DNA of 64,000 nt, taken from the NCBI GenBank assembly GCA_050015275.1, contig JBEKBS010000003.1, forward strand, positions 81,439-145,438. The letters are read 5' to 3'. Positions 1 through 7,826 of this stretch are shown here, piece after piece. A model generated the notes under the pieces. That model was not told where the DNA came from, did not search any database, and saw only the letters and a list, made by a program, of their open reading frames with translations. The translations under genes and the position numbers were made by a program. Position 1 is the stretch's first letter; the number at the start of each line of letters is the position of its first letter. The stretch comes from DATKJS01 sp050015275. GTDB taxonomy: Bacteria > Acidobacteriota > Aminicenantia > Aminicenantales > Saccharicenantaceae.

Positions 1-251
1 GCGAGCTCGAAGTCGTCGGAGGAAAGCTCACCGGACACCGCAGCGGGATCTATCCCTACGCCCGCCAGAAGGTCGAGGCCCTTTTCCAGAAGGTCATCCC
101 GGCCGAGGTCGATTGGAAGGGATGCTGGGCGCTGGCTGACCGGCTGTCGGACCTTCCCGTCCTCGATCTCGTCGGTCATCCCGTGGCCGTCCACCCCACC
201 GCCGGACTCCGCCGCCACGCCCAGCAGCACGGCTGGGAGATCATTGACTGA
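1..251 (+). CDS. HAD-IB family phosphatase, C-terminal part
   Basis: The reading frame is open from the left edge (codons from base 3) to a TGA at 249-251, giving the last 82 residues of a protein whose start lies outside the window. The tail contains the run SDLPVLDLVGHPVAVHP followed by a short LRRHAQQHGWEIID end. In HAD subfamily IB phosphatases (SerB-like, TIGR01490 type) this is motif IV, S/N-D-x-P-x-L-x-x-V-G-x-P-x-A-V-x-P, with the typical 'R..A...GW.I' C-terminus. Such enzymes remove phosphate from small metabolites such as phosphoserine or lysophospholipids. The substrate cannot be told from this part. It ends 5 bases before the stop of the convergent gene on the other strand. Confidence 0.75.
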   Translation, partial: ELEVVGGKLTGHRSGIYPYARQKVEALFQKVIPAEVDWKGCWALADRLSDLPVLDLVGHPVAVHPTAGLRRHAQQHGWEIID

Positions 252-256
252 GGCGG

Positions 257-1939
257 TTAAAAGGATAATTCCAGGCCGGCGAAGGCCCTTTTCTCGAGGC
301 CGTGGACGCGGACCTCCTGGATCTTTCCCCACCTATAAATGTCCTCGACGTTGAGGAAGACTTGCAAAGGAGCGTGGGGCACCTTCCAGCCGGCGCCGAG
401 AAGCCAACGCGTCCTGTTGTCACTGAGATGGGCGTTATTCGTGACCCGGTCCGGGAACCGGTCCCTGAAGTCGGCAGAACCCCAAGCCCCGAAGCTGGCC
501 TGACCGCGGGCCCGGAAGTTCCCGCACTCAAGGTCGGCCTTCTCGGAAAAACTCCCGCCGAAACCATAATAGTAGCCGTAGTAAACAACCGTTGTCTTCA
601 TACCGGTGATGTCGTGGAGCGCGGAATACTCGTTCAGGGCGAAGGAATTGATCAGGCCGAAATCGAAGTAGGCCGACGTCACGGACCTGAGCTTCAAGCC
701 CCGGCGAAAGATCGTCCAATCCAGGACCGGGCCGGCGATATGGAGGAGGGCCAGCTTGTCCGTGAAGGCCCGCGGCCTCTCAAGATCGAGGACCTCGACG
801 GGCTGGTCGACCGGCACCGAGTTGATGTCGTAATAGTCGAGCGGCCTTTTCTTGAAATACTCGAAGGACGAGCCGAGACCGATGCTCAGGCTGAACCCTT
901 CCAGGTTGTCGTCGATGTCCTGGCGGACGTACCCCCAGCTCCTGGCGTCGGCCGTGATGTTCGTCTCGTCCGCATGCCCGTCGCGCCGCGTATAATCGAA
1001 GGTAAACTGGCTGAAGTACGTATCCTTGAGGGTTTCACTGAGCTGCCCCGGCTTCCCGTACTCCGGGAGCTCCATGATCTGATCGTCCAGACCGAAATAG
1101 GCCCCGGTCTGGGTCGCCTGGCCCGCCGAACTAAGACTTCGGACCCCGGTGAACAGGTTGAAGCCGTGCCAGCCCGGCTGCGCATAGTCCCATGTGACCG
1201 GGTCCTTGCGGTCCAGCCACTGGTTGAGCTTGTTGATCGGATTGATGAACCCGAGAGCGTTGAGGATGACGTTGGACTGGGCGTTCAGGTAGCGGCCGAG
1301 CTGGAACCAAGGCTCTCCGATGGAATACCCGCCGAGGCCCGTCATGATCTGATCGTTGAGGGAGATGACTTCCTTCCATTCCACGAAGCCTTCCCAATAC
1401 GTCGACGAGATGACGGACATGAGCCAGGACTGGACCCAGGACAGGTTGTTGGTCCGGCCGAATTGGTAATAGATCGCGCCGGCGGGGCTGTGGGTCCAGT
1501 TGGTCACGAACGCGTTCGAATCGAAGCGCCAACCCTCGAACAGGAAGAATCTCTTCATCTGGGTGTCGAAATTGAGCTGGAACTGCCAATCCTCCGGGAA
1601 AGAGGACCGGATCCAATAGCTGGCGGTGGAATAGGTCAGGAAGGCGCCGAGCTCCAGCCAGGCCCGCAAGGTTTTTTTCTTGGGCCCGGTTCGAGCGGGC
1701 TTAGGGCCGGACGGTTCACCAGATTTCTGCTCGCCGGGGTCGGCGAGGGAAAATGTCCCTGCTCCAAATGTCCGGCCGGACGCGGAGAGCACCGGCTGGA
1801 GCGAGAGGCTGAAGGAGAAGGGTTCATCGGTCCCCGAAAATGGGGGTCCGGAGCCCTCGACGGCATGGAGCGGGCCGGAAAAAGCCAGCCAAAGGGCCGC
1901 TGCGGTAACGGCCGCCAGTGGTTTTTTATGGCCTCTCAT
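257..1939 (-). CDS. DUF3943 domain envelope protein
   Basis: 560 aa. It starts with a signal peptide (positive residues 1-6, hydrophobic core about 8-20, AHA-type cleavage near 26). A Ser/Pro/Lys-rich linker runs to about residue 88. Residues about 90-210 carry the pattern of DUF3943 (YSTASYWIRSS, a run of Trp/Tyr-rich segments, WLMSVISSTYWEGFVEW). The rest alternates aromatic and polar residues and ends in ELSF, a terminal Phe as in outer-membrane barrel proteins. DUF3943 has no established biochemical role; a membrane-inserted or membrane-bound outer-envelope protein is my inference. The start is set by an AAGGA-type site just upstream, and a promoter sits at 1970-1998. It is a single-gene unit. 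Confidence 0.7.
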   Translation of the reverse strand: MRGHKKPLAAVTAAALWLAFSGPLHAVEGSGPPFSGTDEPFSFSLSLQPVLSASGRTFGAGTFSLADPGEQKSGEPSGPKPARTGPKKKTLRAWLELGAFLTYSTASYWIRSSFPEDWQFQLNFDTQMKRFFLFEGWRFDSNAFVTNWTHSPAGAIYYQFGRTNNLSWVQSWLMSVISSTYWEGFVEWKEVISLNDQIMTGLGGYSIGEPWFQLGRYLNAQSNVILNALGFINPINKLNQWLDRKDPVTWDYAQPGWHGFNLFTGVRSLSSAGQATQTGAYFGLDDQIMELPEYGKPGQLSETLKDTYFSQFTFDYTRRDGHADETNITADARSWGYVRQDIDDNLEGFSLSIGLGSSFEYFKKRPLDYYDINSVPVDQPVEVLDLERPRAFTDKLALLHIAGPVLDWTIFRRGLKLRSVTSAYFDFGLINSFALNEYSALHDITGMKTTVVYYGYYYGFGGSFSEKADLECGNFRARGQASFGAWGSADFRDRFPDRVTNNAHLSDNRTRWLLGAGWKVPHAPLQVFLNVEDIYRWGKIQEVRVHGLEKRAFAGLELSF

Positions 1940-1969
1940 CTGTCGTCCTTATCTCTCCTAAAGATGGCT

Positions 1970-1998
1970 AACATAGGCCTTTCCGAAGGGTTCGTCAA
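1970..1998 (-). promoter_or_regulatory. sigma-70-type promoter of the DUF3943 gene
   Basis: On the minus strand TTGACG (1998-1993), a 17-nt spacer and TATGTT (1975-1970) precede the start codon at 1939 by about 30 bases. Confidence 0.5.
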
Positions 1999-2054
1999 GA
2001 TTTCAACGAGGCGGTCGTCCGGGATTAGGGAATCGGCCCATGACAGGAAAAGGA

Positions 2055-2083
2055 TTGCGCAAGAGGGGCCCCATCCCTATAAT
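2055..2083 (+). promoter_or_regulatory. sigma-70-type promoter of the RNB gene
   Basis: TTGCGC (2055-2060), 17-nt spacer, TATAAT (2078-2083) followed directly by GG. The -10 box overlaps the first in-frame ATG of the formylglycine-enzyme fossil, so the RNB transcript would carry that fossil as its 5' leader. Confidence 0.55.
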
Positions 2084-2200
2084 GGGCGCGAAGTCCCTGG
2101 ACGAGCCTCAGCGGCGCCTCCTCGTGTCGCCCCCCGGGTTCGACCGGAGCGCGAACGTCGGCTTCCGCTGCGTCAAGGACGCGTCGAAAAAGATCGCTGA
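2082..2200 (+). pseudogene. C-terminal fossil of a formylglycine-generating-enzyme (SUMF1/FGE) domain
   Basis: In frame from the ATG at 2082 the DNA reads a short peptide that includes PPGFDRSANVGFRCVKDA and then a Lys-rich tail. 'N-x-G-F-R-C-V-x-D-A' is the usual end of FGE-sulfatase (PF03781) domains. Only about 37 codons keep this character; the frame then runs on without family features into the start of the RNB gene, and nothing FGE-like is visible upstream. I read it as the surviving 3' end of a deleted gene, now lying in the leader of the RNB gene. It is unlikely to make a working protein. Confidence 0.5.
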
Positions 2201-2218
2201 ACGACGGAGATCCAGGCC

Positions 2219-3709
2219 ATGGACACAAAAGAGAAAACACACCGGGCGATCCTGGAGAGCATCGCCGCAAGGGCCATGCGTGAGAGCGGCCTGCTCCCCG
2301 ACTTCTCGGCGGACACACTCGCGGAGCTCGCCGGGATCCGGTCTCCCGCCGCGGCCGGCCCCGCGCCCATCCGCGACCAGCGTGACCTTCTGTGGTCGTC
2401 CATCGATAATGATGATTCCCGCGACCTGGACCAGCTGACCGTCGCCGAGGCGATGCCGGGGGGTGCCGTCAGGGTCCTGGTCGCCGTTGCCGACGTGGAC
2501 GCGCTCGTCCAAAGCGGTTCGGCCATCGACGGGCACGCCAGCCACAACACCACGTCCGTGTATACGGCGGCCCGGGTCTTCCCCATGCTTCCCGAGAAGT
2601 TATCGACCGACCTGACCTCGCTCAATCCCGGGGCGGACCGCCTGGCCATCGTCGTCGGAATGGTCGTAAGACCGGAGGGGTCGCTCGGGGACTCCGATGT
2701 TTACCGGGCCCTTGTCCGGAATCGGGCCCAGCTCGCCTATAACGGCGTGGCGGCCTGGCTCGAGGGCCGGAGCCCCGTGCCGCAGGCCGCGGCGGGTGTC
2801 GCGGGGCTCCCGGAAAACCTCCGCCTGCAGGCCCAAGCCGCCGGGCGCCTGAAAAATTTCCGCCACGTCAACGGAGCCTTGATCCTCGAAACGATCGAAG
2901 CGAAACCGGTCTTCGAGGGCGACCGAATCCGGGACCTCGAGACCGAACAGAGGAACCTGGCCAAGGACCTCATCGAGGACTTCATGATCGCGGCCAACGG
3001 CACGACCGCCAGATACCTTTCCTCGAAACGGTTCCCGTCCATCCGCCGCGTCGTCCGGGTGCCGAAGCGATGGCCGCGCATCGTCGAGATCGCCCGGGAA
3101 CACGGCTTCGCGCTTCCGGCGGACCCGGATCCGAAGGCCCTCGAGGAATTCCTCGCCAAGTCCAAGGCCGCTGACCCGCTCCGATTCCCCGACCTGTCGC
3201 TTTCCGTCATCAAGCTCCTGGGAGCCGGGGAATACGTCGCGGAAGCCCCCGGCGGGACCGCGCCGGGACACTTCGGCCTGGCCGTCAGGGACTACTCCCA
3301 TTCCACGGCCCCCAACCGCCGGTACACCGACCTCGTCACCCAGCGCCTGCTGAAGGCCGCTCTCGCGGGGCGGGCCGTCCCGTACGGGCCCGACGAATTG
3401 GAGGCCCTCGCCCTGCACTGCACGGAGGAAGAGGACGTCGCGAACAAGGTCGAGCGGCGGGTCGGCAAGTCCGCGGCGGCCCTCCTTCTCGAATCCCGGA
3501 TCGGAGAACAGTTCGAGACGGTCGTCACCGGGGCCTCGGACAAAGGCACGTGGGTCCGGCTCCTCGCCATGCCCGTCGAGGGACGGCTGGTCCGCGGATT
3601 CACAGGGGTCGATGTCGGCGACCGGGTCCGCGTCCAGCTGCTCTCGGTCGACGTCGACCGGGGATACATCGATTTCGGGAAAGCCGGGGCGACCGGGTCC
3701 GCGCCGTGA
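2219..3709 (+). CDS. RNB-domain exoribonuclease (RNase II/R family)
   Basis: 496 aa, predicted cytoplasmic 3'-5' RNA exonuclease. Residues about 58-380 form the RNB catalytic domain; the acidic cluster is SIDNDDSRDLDQL at 61-73. Compared with RNase II (four Asp, D-x5-D-x-D-D), Asp63, Asp69 and Asp71 are present but the fourth position is Gln72. The C-terminal 65 residues (VVTGASDKGTWVRL onward) look like an S1-type RNA-binding fold. No N-terminal cold-shock domains are visible, so it is shorter than E. coli RNase II (about 640 aa) and RNase R. The start has GGAG about 9 bases upstream. It is monocistronic, transcribed from 2055-2083. The family is secure; activity of the Gln72 form is not. 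Confidence 0.85.
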   Translation: MDTKEKTHRAILESIAARAMRESGLLPDFSADTLAELAGIRSPAAAGPAPIRDQRDLLWSSIDNDDSRDLDQLTVAEAMPGGAVRVLVAVADVDALVQSGSAIDGHASHNTTSVYTAARVFPMLPEKLSTDLTSLNPGADRLAIVVGMVVRPEGSLGDSDVYRALVRNRAQLAYNGVAAWLEGRSPVPQAAAGVAGLPENLRLQAQAAGRLKNFRHVNGALILETIEAKPVFEGDRIRDLETEQRNLAKDLIEDFMIAANGTTARYLSSKRFPSIRRVVRVPKRWPRIVEIAREHGFALPADPDPKALEEFLAKSKAADPLRFPDLSLSVIKLLGAGEYVAEAPGGTAPGHFGLAVRDYSHSTAPNRRYTDLVTQRLLKAALAGRAVPYGPDELEALALHCTEEEDVANKVERRVGKSAAALLLESRIGEQFETVVTGASDKGTWVRLLAMPVEGRLVRGFTGVDVGDRVRVQLLSVDVDRGYIDFGKAGATGSAP

Positions 3710-3754
3710 ACGGATATCCCGCCGGCCGTCCGGCACCGGGGGGGCAGGCCTTCC

Positions 3755-3783
3755 TTGAGCCCGGCCGGGCCGCTGGATATAAT
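3755..3783 (+). promoter_or_regulatory. sigma-70-type promoter of the M16 peptidase pair
   Basis: TTGAGC (3755-3760), 17-nt spacer, TATAAT (3778-3783) followed by GG. The start codon lies 31 bases after the -10 box with a GGAGGTG ribosome site between. Confidence 0.6.
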
Positions 3784-3813
3784 GGATTTTTACTTCTTCC
3801 CGGAGGTGACGGC

Positions 3814-5139
3814 ATGAGGAAAAGAACCGGTCTCACGCTCCTCATCGTGGCGACGTTCGCGCTCTCGCTCTCGGCGTCGTTCAAGAAAGAGGACGTCAAG
3901 GTCCATCAGCTCGAGAACGGGCTCAAGGTCCTGCTCGTCGAGGACCACAATATCCCCAACATCGCCCTTTACACGTTCTTCCGGGTCGGGTCGCGCAACG
4001 AGCGGGCCGGCCTGACGGGCGTCTCGCACTTCATCGAGCACATGATGTTCAACGGGACGCCGAAGGTCGGGCCCGGCGAGTTCGACCGGCGCATGGAGTT
4101 CCGGGGCGGGTCCAACAACGCCTACACGGCGGACGACATGACGGCCTACACGGACTGGTTCCCCGCCGCCGCCCTCGAGGCCATGATCGAAATGGAGTCG
4201 GACCGGATGCAGGGCCTGGCCTTTGTCCCCGAAGTCCTCGAGTCCGAGCGGGGCGTCGTCGCCTCCGAGCGCCGGGTGTCGGTCGAGAACAACAACGACT
4301 CCATCCTCAACGAGAACGTCCGGGCCACGGCCATCATGGCCCACTCCTACCACTGGGACGTCATCGGCTGGATGAGCGACATCCTGAGCTGGCGCCGCGA
4401 TGACATCATGGCTTACTACCACACCTACTACGCCCCGAACAATGCCATCCTCGTCGTCGTCGGTGATTTCGAGCCGGCGAGAACGCTCGACCTCATCAAG
4501 AAATATTACGGGCCGATCAAGGCCTCGCCCCCTCCGCCGCCGGTCAACACGACAGAGCCGCCGCAGATGGGTCCCAAGAGCGTCCTCATCCGGAAAGAAG
4601 CCCAGGCGCCGTCGTTCATGGTCGTCTGGCACGCCCCGAACGCCAAGGACGCGGATTTCCTTCCGCTCTCGATCCTGGCCAAGCCGCTCCTCGAGGGGGA
4701 GAGCAGCCGTCTCTACCGCCGTCTGGTCCGCGAGGAGCAGCTCGCGATCGATGTCGGAGGCGGGGCCCAGGAGACGATCGACCCCTTCCTCTTCACGATC
4801 GACGTCAAGCCCAGGCCCGGGGCCGACCTCGACAAGATCGACCGGGTCATCGAGGAGGAGCTGGCCAAGGTCAAGAGCGAGGGCATCACCCCGAAGGAGT
4901 TCGAGAAGGCCATGAACATCATCCGGAACGATTTCTACATGGGCCTCCAGACGATCTCCGGCAGGGCCAACCAGCTCGGCTCGGCCGAGCTCCTCTACGG
5001 CGATTTCAGCAAGCTCTTCACGATCATGGACGATTACGCAGCCGTCAAGATCGGCAGGGTCCAGGAGGTCGCCAGGAAGTATTTCACCGACAATAACAAG
5101 ACGATCGGGAAGCTCATCCCCGAGGGAGGTGTCCAGTGA
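3814..5139 (+). CDS. M16 zinc peptidase, active subunit
   Basis: 441 aa, insulinase/pitrilysin-family peptidase exported by an N-terminal hydrophobic signal (about residues 5-22). The inverted zinc motif HFIEH is at residues 72-76 and the third ligand Glu at about 152 in VVASER, so this half is catalytically complete. The second M16 half follows (about 200-400), with a Pro-rich spacer (SPPPPPV) between. The frame extends upstream of 3814, but the ATG with CGGAGGTGAC just before it, 31 bases after a good promoter, is the likely start. It overlaps the next gene, its inactive partner, at GTGA. Such pairs form a clam-shell heterodimer that degrades peptides in the periplasm. Confidence 0.88.
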   Translation: MRKRTGLTLLIVATFALSLSASFKKEDVKVHQLENGLKVLLVEDHNIPNIALYTFFRVGSRNERAGLTGVSHFIEHMMFNGTPKVGPGEFDRRMEFRGGSNNAYTADDMTAYTDWFPAAALEAMIEMESDRMQGLAFVPEVLESERGVVASERRVSVENNNDSILNENVRATAIMAHSYHWDVIGWMSDILSWRRDDIMAYYHTYYAPNNAILVVVGDFEPARTLDLIKKYYGPIKASPPPPPVNTTEPPQMGPKSVLIRKEAQAPSFMVVWHAPNAKDADFLPLSILAKPLLEGESSRLYRRLVREEQLAIDVGGGAQETIDPFLFTIDVKPRPGADLDKIDRVIEEELAKVKSEGITPKEFEKAMNIIRNDFYMGLQTISGRANQLGSAELLYGDFSKLFTIMDDYAAVKIGRVQEVARKYFTDNNKTIGKLIPEGGVQ

Positions 5140-6536
5140 AGATGCTCGCCCCGAAAATGTTCGCTTTCGTATTGGTCGCCGCCCTGGCCGCGACCGTGTT
5201 CGTGGCCGCAGCCGAGCAGCTGCCCGCGCCCGAGAAGATCGTCCTCCGGAACGGGGTCACGGTCTATTTCCTCAGGAACTCCGACCTTCCGATCGTCACT
5301 TTCAGGATGGTCATCCGGGGCGCCGGCTCGGCCTTCGAGCCGGCCGGGGCCGACGGAACGGCCAACCTGGCCGCGGCCCTGCTGATGAAGGGCACGGCGA
5401 AAATGGACGCCGACGCCGTCGCCGAGGCCCTCGACTTCATGGGCGCGAGCCTGAGCGTCGCGGCGGCCGACGAGTACGCCCAAGTCAGCGGGGATTCCCT
5501 CTCCCAGCATTTCCCCCGCCTCATGGAGATCGCGGCCGACTGCCTGACCGGCCCGGCCTTCAAGGAGGAGGAATTCGTCAAGGAGCGGGCCAGGAGGATC
5601 GACAGCCTCAAGGCCGCCAAGGACAATCCCGGGGCGGCGGTCCGCTACTATTTCCAGAAGGCCTATTTCGGCGGCCACCCGCTCGGCCACCTGGCCGCGG
5701 GCACGGAATCCTCCCTGAAAAAGATGACCGTCCAGGATATCAAGGATTTCTACGGGCGGCATTTCCGGCCCGACCGGTCCATCGCCGCGGTCGTGGGCGA
5801 CATCGAAGAGGCGAAGCTCGTGTCGCTTCTCGAATCGACCGTCGGCCGCTGGGCGAACCCGGCCGGCCCGGCGCCGTCCGATATCATTCCCGCGCTGCCC
5901 AAGCCGAGGGGCAAGAAACTCGTTCTCGTCGACAAGCCGGACGCCACCCAGGCCTATTTCATCCTGGGCGCGACCGGCTACCCCATGGGCGACAAGATCA
6001 CTCCCCAAGCCGCGGTCATGAACACCCTCTGGGGCGGCCGCTTCACGTCCTGGCTGAACACCGAGCTCCGGATCAAGCGCGGCCTGACCTACGGCGCCTC
6101 GAGCTCGTTCCGGACCTGGGTCTCCGGGGGGATTTTCCAGGCCAGCTCCTTCACCAAGAACGACAAGATCGCCGAAATGTTCGACATCACCTTCGGCCTG
6201 CTCGACAAGGGAGGCAAAGCAGGTTTCGGGGCCGAAGAGGTCGAAAGCAGCCGCAACTACATCCAAGGCCAGTTCCCGCCGACCTTGGAGACCAATTCCA
6301 GCAAGGCCGGGGCTTACGTCCGCCTGGCCTTCTACAAGCTCGGCTTCGACTATTACGACAAGTACCTGGCCGCGGTCGGAAAGGTTTCGGCCGAGGCGGC
6401 CAAGGCGGCGGCTGCGGCGCTCCTGCCCAGGAATGATTACGTCCTGGTCGTCGTGGGCAAAGCGGCGGACATCCGTCCCCTGCTTCAGAAGTACGGGACC
6501 TGGCAGGAAAAGAAGGTCACGGACCCTGATTTCTAG
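5136..6536 (+). CDS. M16 peptidase-like protein, non-catalytic partner
   Basis: 466 aa with an N-terminal signal (hydrophobic about 8-24, AAA-type cleavage). It has the M16 fold pattern (RNGVTVYFL..., a later ERDPTAAL-like LAHLAAG region and a R-G-L-T-Y segment at about 310), but where the HxxEH motif belongs it reads NLAAALLMKGT, so the zinc site is missing. This is the standard non-catalytic subunit of bacterial M16 pairs. The start is GTG at 5136, overlapping the stop of the active subunit by four bases, with GAGGGAGG just upstream; ATG at 5142 is a possible alternative. Translation is probably coupled. Confidence 0.85.
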   Translation: MKMLAPKMFAFVLVAALAATVFVAAAEQLPAPEKIVLRNGVTVYFLRNSDLPIVTFRMVIRGAGSAFEPAGADGTANLAAALLMKGTAKMDADAVAEALDFMGASLSVAAADEYAQVSGDSLSQHFPRLMEIAADCLTGPAFKEEEFVKERARRIDSLKAAKDNPGAAVRYYFQKAYFGGHPLGHLAAGTESSLKKMTVQDIKDFYGRHFRPDRSIAAVVGDIEEAKLVSLLESTVGRWANPAGPAPSDIIPALPKPRGKKLVLVDKPDATQAYFILGATGYPMGDKITPQAAVMNTLWGGRFTSWLNTELRIKRGLTYGASSSFRTWVSGGIFQASSFTKNDKIAEMFDITFGLLDKGGKAGFGAEEVESSRNYIQGQFPPTLETNSSKAGAYVRLAFYKLGFDYYDKYLAAVGKVSAEAAKAAAAALLPRNDYVLVVVGKAADIRPLLQKYGTWQEKKVTDPDF

Positions 6537-6576
6537 GCGCGGTCAGGGGCCGGGATGTCGGCCGCCGTCCGGGCAT

Positions 6577-6605
6577 TTGCCAGGGCGGGAGTCAGGGAGT
6601 AGAAT
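6577..6605 (+). promoter_or_regulatory. sigma-70-type promoter
   Basis: TTGCCA (6577-6582), 17-nt spacer, TAGAAT (6600-6605) followed by GG. It precedes the secreted-protein gene at 6647. Confidence 0.55.
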
Positions 6606-6646
6606 GGATTTTTTAATGGACTCTCGCTCTTGAGGAGCAGACGCCG

Positions 6647-7507
6647 ATGAAAAAGCGCGCCGCCCTGGCCCCGATCCTGACCCTGTTTTTCTGGACGGCC
6701 CTTTCGCCGGCCCAAACCGAAAAGGTCGCGCTCCGGTTCGGGCCGCCGGCCGGGGCCGGCCTGACGTATTCCGTGAGCGGCCAGGTCAACGTCAGCGGCA
6801 AGGACCTCCTCGGCAAGGACCTGGCCCTGGACGCCGATGCCCAGGGGCAATTCCATTTCAGCTTCATGAATTCTGCTCACGACACGGTCCAGGCGGCCTT
6901 GACCAGCCCCGGCATCGACGTCCGGGCCCAGCTCCCCGACCGGACCCAGACCCAAACCCTGAGGACGCGCGAGGGGAAGGCCCTCGGGGTCGTGTTCAAC
7001 GGCACGGGCAAGGTCACTGACATCCGCAACCCCGAAGCCCTCGAGCAGGAGAACGTGCTGAACTTCTCCATCCCCCAGATCCTCCGCGACTATTTCCCGG
7101 CCTTTCCCGCTCAACCTGTCAGCCCCGGCGACCAGTGGCAGGAGAGCAGGCGGCTGACCGTCCCGTATCAGGGGCTGGACATCGTGGTCGACCTGGTCAT
7201 CGAATACACCCTGAACGATATCCTCCCGTCGGCTGAAGGCCGGAAGGCCATCGTTTCGGCCGTCTATACGGCCACCGTCTCGGGCGTCAAGAACCTGGGA
7301 GATACGATGGGCTCTTTCGAGGGCAAGGGGACGGGCACGGGCTACCTGAACTTCCTCGTCGACCACGGCTGGTTCACCGAATACCGTCTAGATTTCAAGA
7401 CGGACGCCGCCTTCGTCGTGAAGAAAGGGTCCAAGCGGCTGTTGGAATGGCCCTTTACCTTCTCCGTCCTGGCCGAGATCAACCTCGTCGCGACCGACGG
7501 GATCTGA
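6647..7507 (+). CDS. Secreted protein of unknown function (DUF6263-like)
   Basis: 286 aa. It has a signal peptide (MKKRAA, hydrophobic 7-20, cleavage near SPAQ) and then a beta-rich soluble protein without cysteines. The order of features (Y-S-V-S-G-Q-V-N repeats of short strands, a G-x-V-x-D-I-R-N middle, 'P-x-S-P-G-D-Q-W' at about 158, and a late pair of amphipathic strands) resembles DUF6263-type proteins. That assignment is tentative. The start has GAGGAGC about 9 bases upstream and its own promoter. It stands alone between the M16 operon and metK. No catalytic residues can be proposed; a periplasmic binding or stress-related role is only a guess. Confidence 0.7.
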   Translation: MKKRAALAPILTLFFWTALSPAQTEKVALRFGPPAGAGLTYSVSGQVNVSGKDLLGKDLALDADAQGQFHFSFMNSAHDTVQAALTSPGIDVRAQLPDRTQTQTLRTREGKALGVVFNGTGKVTDIRNPEALEQENVLNFSIPQILRDYFPAFPAQPVSPGDQWQESRRLTVPYQGLDIVVDLVIEYTLNDILPSAEGRKAIVSAVYTATVSGVKNLGDTMGSFEGKGTGTGYLNFLVDHGWFTEYRLDFKTDAAFVVKKGSKRLLEWPFTFSVLAEINLVATDGI

Positions 7508-7582
7508 ATCGGCCGGGCTCCCCGGCGGGAATATTTGCCCTCCTCTTGAATTTTCCGGCCGGAGGGCGTATCATTTTTTTTT

Positions 7583-7702
7583 ACATCAGGAGAGGCTCGG
7601 TCCTGACGGATCGGGCCCGGCAACCTGGGGCGGACACCCGAGGTGCTCACTCGCCAGCGGCGAGGATGTGGTCGCGAAAGCGAAAGCGGCAACCAAGTGT
7701 CC
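7583..7702 (+). promoter_or_regulatory. SAM riboswitch aptamer (SAM-I/SAM-IV clan)
   Basis: The S-box core signatures GGCAACC (7619-7625) and GAGGTGCTCACTC (7640-7652) are present in the right order. Helices drawn by hand: P1 ACATC/GATGT (7583-7587 with 7665-7669); P2, ten pairs (7594-7603 with 7608-7617) closed by TGAC; P3 CCT..GGG with CCC.AGG (7624-7643); P4 CTCGCC/GGCGAG (7650-7655 with 7659-7664); a hairpin after P1, TCGC-GAAA-GCGA (7672-7683); and a pseudoknot from the P3 loop GGACA (7632-7636) to TGTCC (7698-7702). A hairpin after P1 plus a P3-loop pseudoknot is the hallmark of SAM-IV and SAM-I/IV rather than plain SAM-I. It sits before metK, a classic SAM-controlled gene. The P2 arm is a plain hairpin with no visible kink-turn. 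Confidence 0.82.
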
Positions 7703-7714
7703 AACGGCCAATGA

Positions 7715-7749
7715 CCCGCTCTCCTGGTGAAGGAGGAGCGGGTTTTTTT
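7715..7749 (+). terminator. Riboswitch-controlled intrinsic terminator
   Basis: A strong hairpin, CCCGCTCTCCT (7715-7725) with AGGAGGAGCGGG (7731-7742, one bulged base), followed by seven T (7743-7749). Its left arm can instead pair with 7584-7594 in the aptamer, so SAM binding should favour termination and switch metK off. Confidence 0.85.
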
Positions 7750-7826
7750 GTGGCCGGTCTGAAGCCGCGGCACATCCCCCCTCAACGAGTTCCGAGGCCC
7801 CCGGGCGTTCCGGAAAGGAGGCTGTG

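Larger units (their letters stand above)
7508..7826 (+). other. Non-coding leader between two genes
   Basis: 319 bases without a gene. It holds a T-rich run (7574-7582), the riboswitch aptamer, its terminator, and the ribosome site GGAGG at 7817-7821 for metK. A clear -35/-10 pair was not found upstream of the aptamer; CGTATCATTTTTTT at 7567-7580 is the only AT-rich part. Confidence 0.7.

Noticed and set aside
302..2200. 632-codon open frame on the plus strand opposite the DUF3943 gene
   Set aside because: It is a GC-rich antisense shadow: no ribosome site, low-complexity Arg/Gly/Glu/Pro-rich translation and no domain features, while the minus strand encodes a coherent exported protein.
3550..3813. 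N-terminal extension of the M16 peptidase
   Set aside because: It overlaps the end of the RNB gene in another frame and the promoter region, and would hide the signal peptide beginning at 3814.
7824..7826. GTG as the start of metK
   Set aside because: It would leave only 2 bases between the ribosome site GGAGG and the start. ATG 7827 gives the usual spacing and the conserved N-terminus.
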